From an uncultured Cytophagaceae bacterium (GTDB lineage: Bacteria > Bacteroidota > Bacteroidia > Cytophagales > Spirosomataceae), in the NCBI GenBank assembly GCA_938008575.1, contig CALLKB010000040.1:1-26446 (forward strand): a stretch of DNA of 26,446 nucleotides, given 5' to 3'. Shown here piece after piece: positions 23,608 through 26,446 of the stretch (position 1 is its first letter; each line of letters starts with the position of its first letter). The translations under genes and the position numbers were made by a program. Below the pieces are notes generated by a model. It made no database searches, was not told the DNA's origin, and saw nothing but the letters and a program-made list of their open reading frames with translations.

Positions 23608-24669
23608 CTAATCCCTCACACAGCGAAAACCCGTGTGTTGCAAGCCAGAGTCGGGGCTTGACTTCATCCGCGCGGAGCTGCGGTAGCTCGAACAATAGCC
23701 ATCATTACATAGAAAAGAGCCACCACGCATGACGCGTTTGGCGATGCCGGGTTCATCGGGATCGTGACTGGAATTTGGCCCTGTAGGATTCAGAACAGGA
23801 CTCTTTTTGTAATAATCATTTCGATACCAATCCGCACACCACTCCCACACATTTCCAGCCATATCATATAAGCCAAAGCCATTCGCTGGAAAAGATTTCA
23901 CAGGCGCTGTAGTCGTTTTGTATCCATCCAAGGCCTGGTCATCATCAGGAAAATGGCCTTGAAAACTGTTGGCTTTGTAGGGCGTTTGATTCACCGACTC
24001 GTCTCCCCAAGGGTAAATTTTATCCTTCAATCCCCCACGTGTAGCCCATTCCCATTCCGCTTCCGTAGGCAATCGTTTGCCCGCCCAGCGCGCATAAGCG
24101 GCCGCATCGTCCCAGGAAACATGAACGACGGGGTGGTTTTGCCGACCGCGTATATCGGAGCCTGGACCTTCTGGGTGTCGCCAATCCGCGCCTCGTTTAA
24201 ATGCCCACCATTGCGAGTAATCATTCAAATCAACGGGGCCTGAAGTAGGAACAAATACCAAAGAACTGGGTGCCAAAAGGGAGTCGGCAGGCTTAGGCGT
24301 TCCCTTCGGAACTTGTTTAGCCAATTCCGCCCAATCGATCGCCTTCTCCGCTGTGGTGACATAGCCCGTGGCCTTAACAAATGCAGCAAATGCCGCATTC
24401 GTCACCTCGGTTTCATCCATCCAAAAAGCCTTCACCTGAACTCTGTGCACCGGATACTCATCCGGGCGACCCTGGGCATCATGCGAACCCATCGCAAAGC
24501 TTCCGGCGGGGATGCGTGTCATGCCGACATACGATTTAATGACCGCTTTTGGCTTAAATGAGCTGACCCGTTGGAGTCGATTAGGTGTGGGAACGTGACA
24601 AATCGGGATTTTGGCCTGACTGAAAACAGACAAACTAAAAAGCAAAAAAAGGCTAATTAAATAATACAT
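23608..24669 (-). CDS. Formylglycine-generating enzyme-like (SUMF1) secreted protein
   Basis: The 353-residue protein has a signal peptide (1-17) and an FGE-sulfatase domain (about 50-353). Landmarks are IPAGSFAMGSHD, FWMDETEVTNAAFAAFV, HPVVHVSWDDAAAYARWAGKRLPTEAEWEWA, GLYDMAGNVWEWCADW and RGGSFLCNDGYCSSYR. Cys321 and Cys326 occupy the positions of the two copper-binding active-site cysteines of true FGE, so it may be catalytic and oxidise a sulfatase cysteine to formylglycine. No sulfatase gene is visible nearby. The start overlaps the sulfate-exporter stop by 17 bases. Confidence 0.85.
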   Translation of the reverse strand: MYYLISLFLLFSLSVFSQAKIPICHVPTPNRLQRVSSFKPKAVIKSYVGMTRIPAGSFAMGSHDAQGRPDEYPVHRVQVKAFWMDETEVTNAAFAAFVKATGYVTTAEKAIDWAELAKQVPKGTPKPADSLLAPSSLVFVPTSGPVDLNDYSQWWAFKRGADWRHPEGPGSDIRGRQNHPVVHVSWDDAAAYARWAGKRLPTEAEWEWATRGGLKDKIYPWGDESVNQTPYKANSFQGHFPDDDQALDGYKTTTAPVKSFPANGFGLYDMAGNVWEWCADWYRNDYYKKSPVLNPTGPNSSHDPDEPGIAKRVMRGGSFLCNDGYCSSYRSSARMKSSPDSGLQHTGFRCVRD

Positions 24670-25906
24670 AGGCCACCGCCAACGTCACAAACACGTTAAA
24701 TAATTGCGCAATCAGGAAGGCATATAAAGGTTTTTTCCCTTCTTTGGAAAACAAGTCAGAAAACTTCGTTTCCAGACCAATACTCGTAAATGCCAAAGCA
24801 AACCAAAGTCCCTGCAAGGATTTGAATCCTCCCTTGACTGAATCAATCGTCTCAGCGGGAACGACAAAAGAAAAGAGCAAAGAGGCGGCAATGAAACCCA
24901 ACACGAATTTGGGAAAACGTTCCCAGATGACAGAAACAGTAGGTTTGGCTTCCTTCGCCGTTGCCGACTGGTTATTCGTCACCGTCCAATAGATCGAGAT
25001 CGCAAATGCGGCGAAACCGAGCAAGACATTTTGAGAAAATTTGACAATCGTTGAAATCTTCAATGCCTCTTCGCCCACCATCGTTCCCGACGCAATCACC
25101 GCGCCCGTCGTATCGATCGTGCCGCCCAACCAAGCGCCCGTCACCGCCTGGGAAAGACCCAACGCATTCGCGATAAAAGGCAGAAAAATGATCATCGGAA
25201 TCGCGGTAATCAGCACAACCGAAATCACATAAGATAATTTTTTCGAATCCCCCTTGATCGCTCCAGCCGTTGCAATCGCCGCCGAAACGCCACAAATAGA
25301 CACAGCACTCGAAATCATAATGGCGAATTCTTCGTCGACACCCAGTTTTTTGGAAACCCAAAACGCAAAATACCAAACAGAAACGACCACAACTAAGGCC
25401 TGAATTAAGCCCAATGAACCTGCCTTCAAAATATCACCGAAAATCACACTCGTTCCTAAAAGTATAAGGCCAATTTTCACAAAAAGCTCGGTGGACAGCG
25501 ATTCCGTTACCCACCCCGGCAGCGTGAAAAAATTACTCAACAAAAGACCTATCGTCAAGCTAAAAATCACCGCCTCTAAATTCCAATTTTTCAAAAATGC
25601 ATTCCCCGCTAAAATCAACGCAAAGGACGTCAGCACGAAAACAATGGGAAATCCTTGCGCAGTGGCCTTTATTGACTTGCCGAGCAGTCGGGCGGCGAAT
25701 ATCGCTATGACATATGTGAAGGCAAAAACTTGCGCCAACTTCAACAAATTATTGCTCGAAAAAACCTTTTCTACTAAATCTATTTGACTTTCCCAAGCAA
25801 AACTGGGGGTGGGGATCAGAATACCTAGAAGTGCGGTAATGATGAGTAAAAATCCAAGAAAAACGACCGTCCAGTCTTCTGAGAGCACTTGTTTATTATT
25901 TATCAT
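24653..25906 (-). CDS. YeiH/UPF0324 family putative sulfate exporter
   Basis: The 417-residue protein has about ten membrane segments. It matches the YeiH family (PF03601): FSLTIGLLLSNFF, VKIGLILLGTSVIFGDIL, AVSICGVSAAIATAGAI, GAWLGGTIDTTGAVIASGTMVGEEAL and WFALAFTSIGLETKFSDL. Members are annotated as putative sulfate exporters with little direct proof. It overlaps the FGE-like gene by 17 bases, so the two are translationally coupled. A role in disposing of sulfate released by sulfatases is an attractive but unproven link. Confidence 0.85.
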   Translation of the reverse strand: MINNKQVLSEDWTVVFLGFLLIITALLGILIPTPSFAWESQIDLVEKVFSSNNLLKLAQVFAFTYVIAIFAARLLGKSIKATAQGFPIVFVLTSFALILAGNAFLKNWNLEAVIFSLTIGLLLSNFFTLPGWVTESLSTELFVKIGLILLGTSVIFGDILKAGSLGLIQALVVVVSVWYFAFWVSKKLGVDEEFAIMISSAVSICGVSAAIATAGAIKGDSKKLSYVISVVLITAIPMIIFLPFIANALGLSQAVTGAWLGGTIDTTGAVIASGTMVGEEALKISTIVKFSQNVLLGFAAFAISIYWTVTNNQSATAKEAKPTVSVIWERFPKFVLGFIAASLLFSFVVPAETIDSVKGGFKSLQGLWFALAFTSIGLETKFSDLFSKEGKKPLYAFLIAQLFNVFVTLAVAYVLFN

Positions 25907-25934
25907 GTAATTGGTATAGAAAGGTGGTGGAGGT

Positions 25935-25967
25935 GACGCTGCCGGGGTCTGCGACCCCGGCAGCGTC
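25935..25967. repeat. GC-rich hairpin repeat family B, perfect copy (15-bp stem)
   Basis: GACGCTGCCGGGGTC (25935-25949) pairs with 25953-25967 around loop TGC. GGT/ACC flanks again add three pairs after a one-base bulge, here on the other side. Relative to 20002-20034 the innermost pair differs (C:G versus T:A) with compensation. It lies between the DUF1080 gene and the YeiH gene on the same strand and could end the upstream transcript. Confidence 0.8.
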
Positions 25968-26014
25968 TACCCCGGAGCAATTTCCAATTTTTTTCTAAAA
26001 GTTTCCTGATAAAA

Positions 26015-26446
26015 TTACTTCGCTGGTGTCAGCACAATATTTCGATATTCCACCGCACCATGATCGCCTTGAAACATAATTGGACCCGGCTCGCCTTCAT
26101 CGCTATCCATCGCGCCTCCTGTAACACCCGGAATGTTTTGTTCCACAATCACTTTTTGGCCATTCAAGGTCACAGAAACCTTACGTCCCACCAAGGTAAT
26201 ATCATAACTTTGCCATTCACCAGACGGTTTTGCCGCTTGGAATAATGGATCGATAAATCCATAAATACCTCCTAAATAGATACTAAATGGTTCCTTACCA
26301 AAACTGTCTTCCACCTGCACCTCGTAACGACCTCGCAAATAAATACCACTATTACTCGATGGCGGCAAACGGAATTCAATATGTAATTTGAAATCCGTGA
26401 ATTTTTGTTCTGTGCATAAATTCGCTCCAGACGCAGGGCTTTTTAA
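26015..26446 (-). CDS. DUF1080 (3-keto-disaccharide hydrolase-like) protein, 5' partial
   Basis: The reading frame is open to the window edge (144 codons), so the start lies beyond it. Motifs of the DUF1080 concanavalin-like fold are visible: EQKFTDFKLHIEFRLP, then NSGIYLRGRYEVQVEDSFG, GSAIYGF-like GGIYGFIDP, GEWQSYDITLVGRKVSVTLNGQKV and GPIMFQGDHGAVEYRNI. Family members are secreted and act on sugars, with 3-keto-glycoside hydrolysis shown for some. The signal peptide cannot be checked. The protein ends at 26015 with a typical family terminus (NIVLTPAK). Confidence 0.85.
   Translation of the reverse strand, partial: LKSPASGANLCTEQKFTDFKLHIEFRLPPSSNSGIYLRGRYEVQVEDSFGKEPFSIYLGGIYGFIDPLFQAAKPSGEWQSYDITLVGRKVSVTLNGQKVIVEQNIPGVTGGAMDSDEGEPGPIMFQGDHGAVEYRNIVLTPAK

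Overview
The window looks like a Bacteroidota chromosome, most likely a freshwater Cytophagales (Spirosomaceae/Aquirufa-like). Evidence is the TonB-dependent receptor with a carboxypeptidase-like N-terminal domain, the DUF1080, DUF1593, DUF3237 and DUF2490 proteins, the weak ribosome binding sites, and a promoter fitting the Bacteroidota form TTG-N20-TAnnTTTG. The genus is inference. No tRNA, rRNA, CRISPR array, insertion sequence or integrase was seen.

Layout. (1) 1-3463: the end of a small phage-holin-like membrane protein gene, then a minus-strand four-gene operon (DUF3237 secreted protein, secreted alpha/beta hydrolase, aromatic-acid-type MFS transporter, STAS-like protein). (2) 3583-17354: an apparent nitrate-assimilation cassette. 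A seven-gene minus-strand operon runs nirB, nirD, outer-membrane porin, narK, a giant nitrate reductase, a nitrate-reductase-associated protein, and a degenerate siroheme-reductase-like protein ending in a rubredoxin domain. It is flanked on the left by a SelW-like gene plus mobA, and on the right by divergent cobA (siroheme) plus a thioesterase gene. (3) 17362-19926: DUF1593 protein, single-domain asparaginase, GNAT acetyltransferase. (4) 20050-22608: a TonB-dependent receptor with a recognisable promoter and an overlapping palindromic operator candidate. (5) 22859-26446: a minus-strand run of DUF2490, formylglycine-generating-enzyme-like and YeiH-type sulfate exporter genes, then a DUF1080 gene cut by the window end.

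How the cassette would work: nitrate crosses the outer membrane through the porin and the inner membrane through NarK. The giant reductase, which carries its own NirB-like FAD/NAD(P)H and [2Fe-2S] modules, makes nitrite. NirB/NirD make ammonium. MobA supplies the bis-MGD cofactor and CobA the siroheme precursor. The rubredoxin protein is a candidate extra electron carrier.

The strongest unusual signal is that the cassette sits between two 64-bp direct repeats (62/64 identical, 13,708 bp apart). Its sampled G+C is lower than that of most flanking lines sampled. This suggests a transferable or excisable metabolic island. Two families of palindromic hairpin repeats are also scattered through the window.
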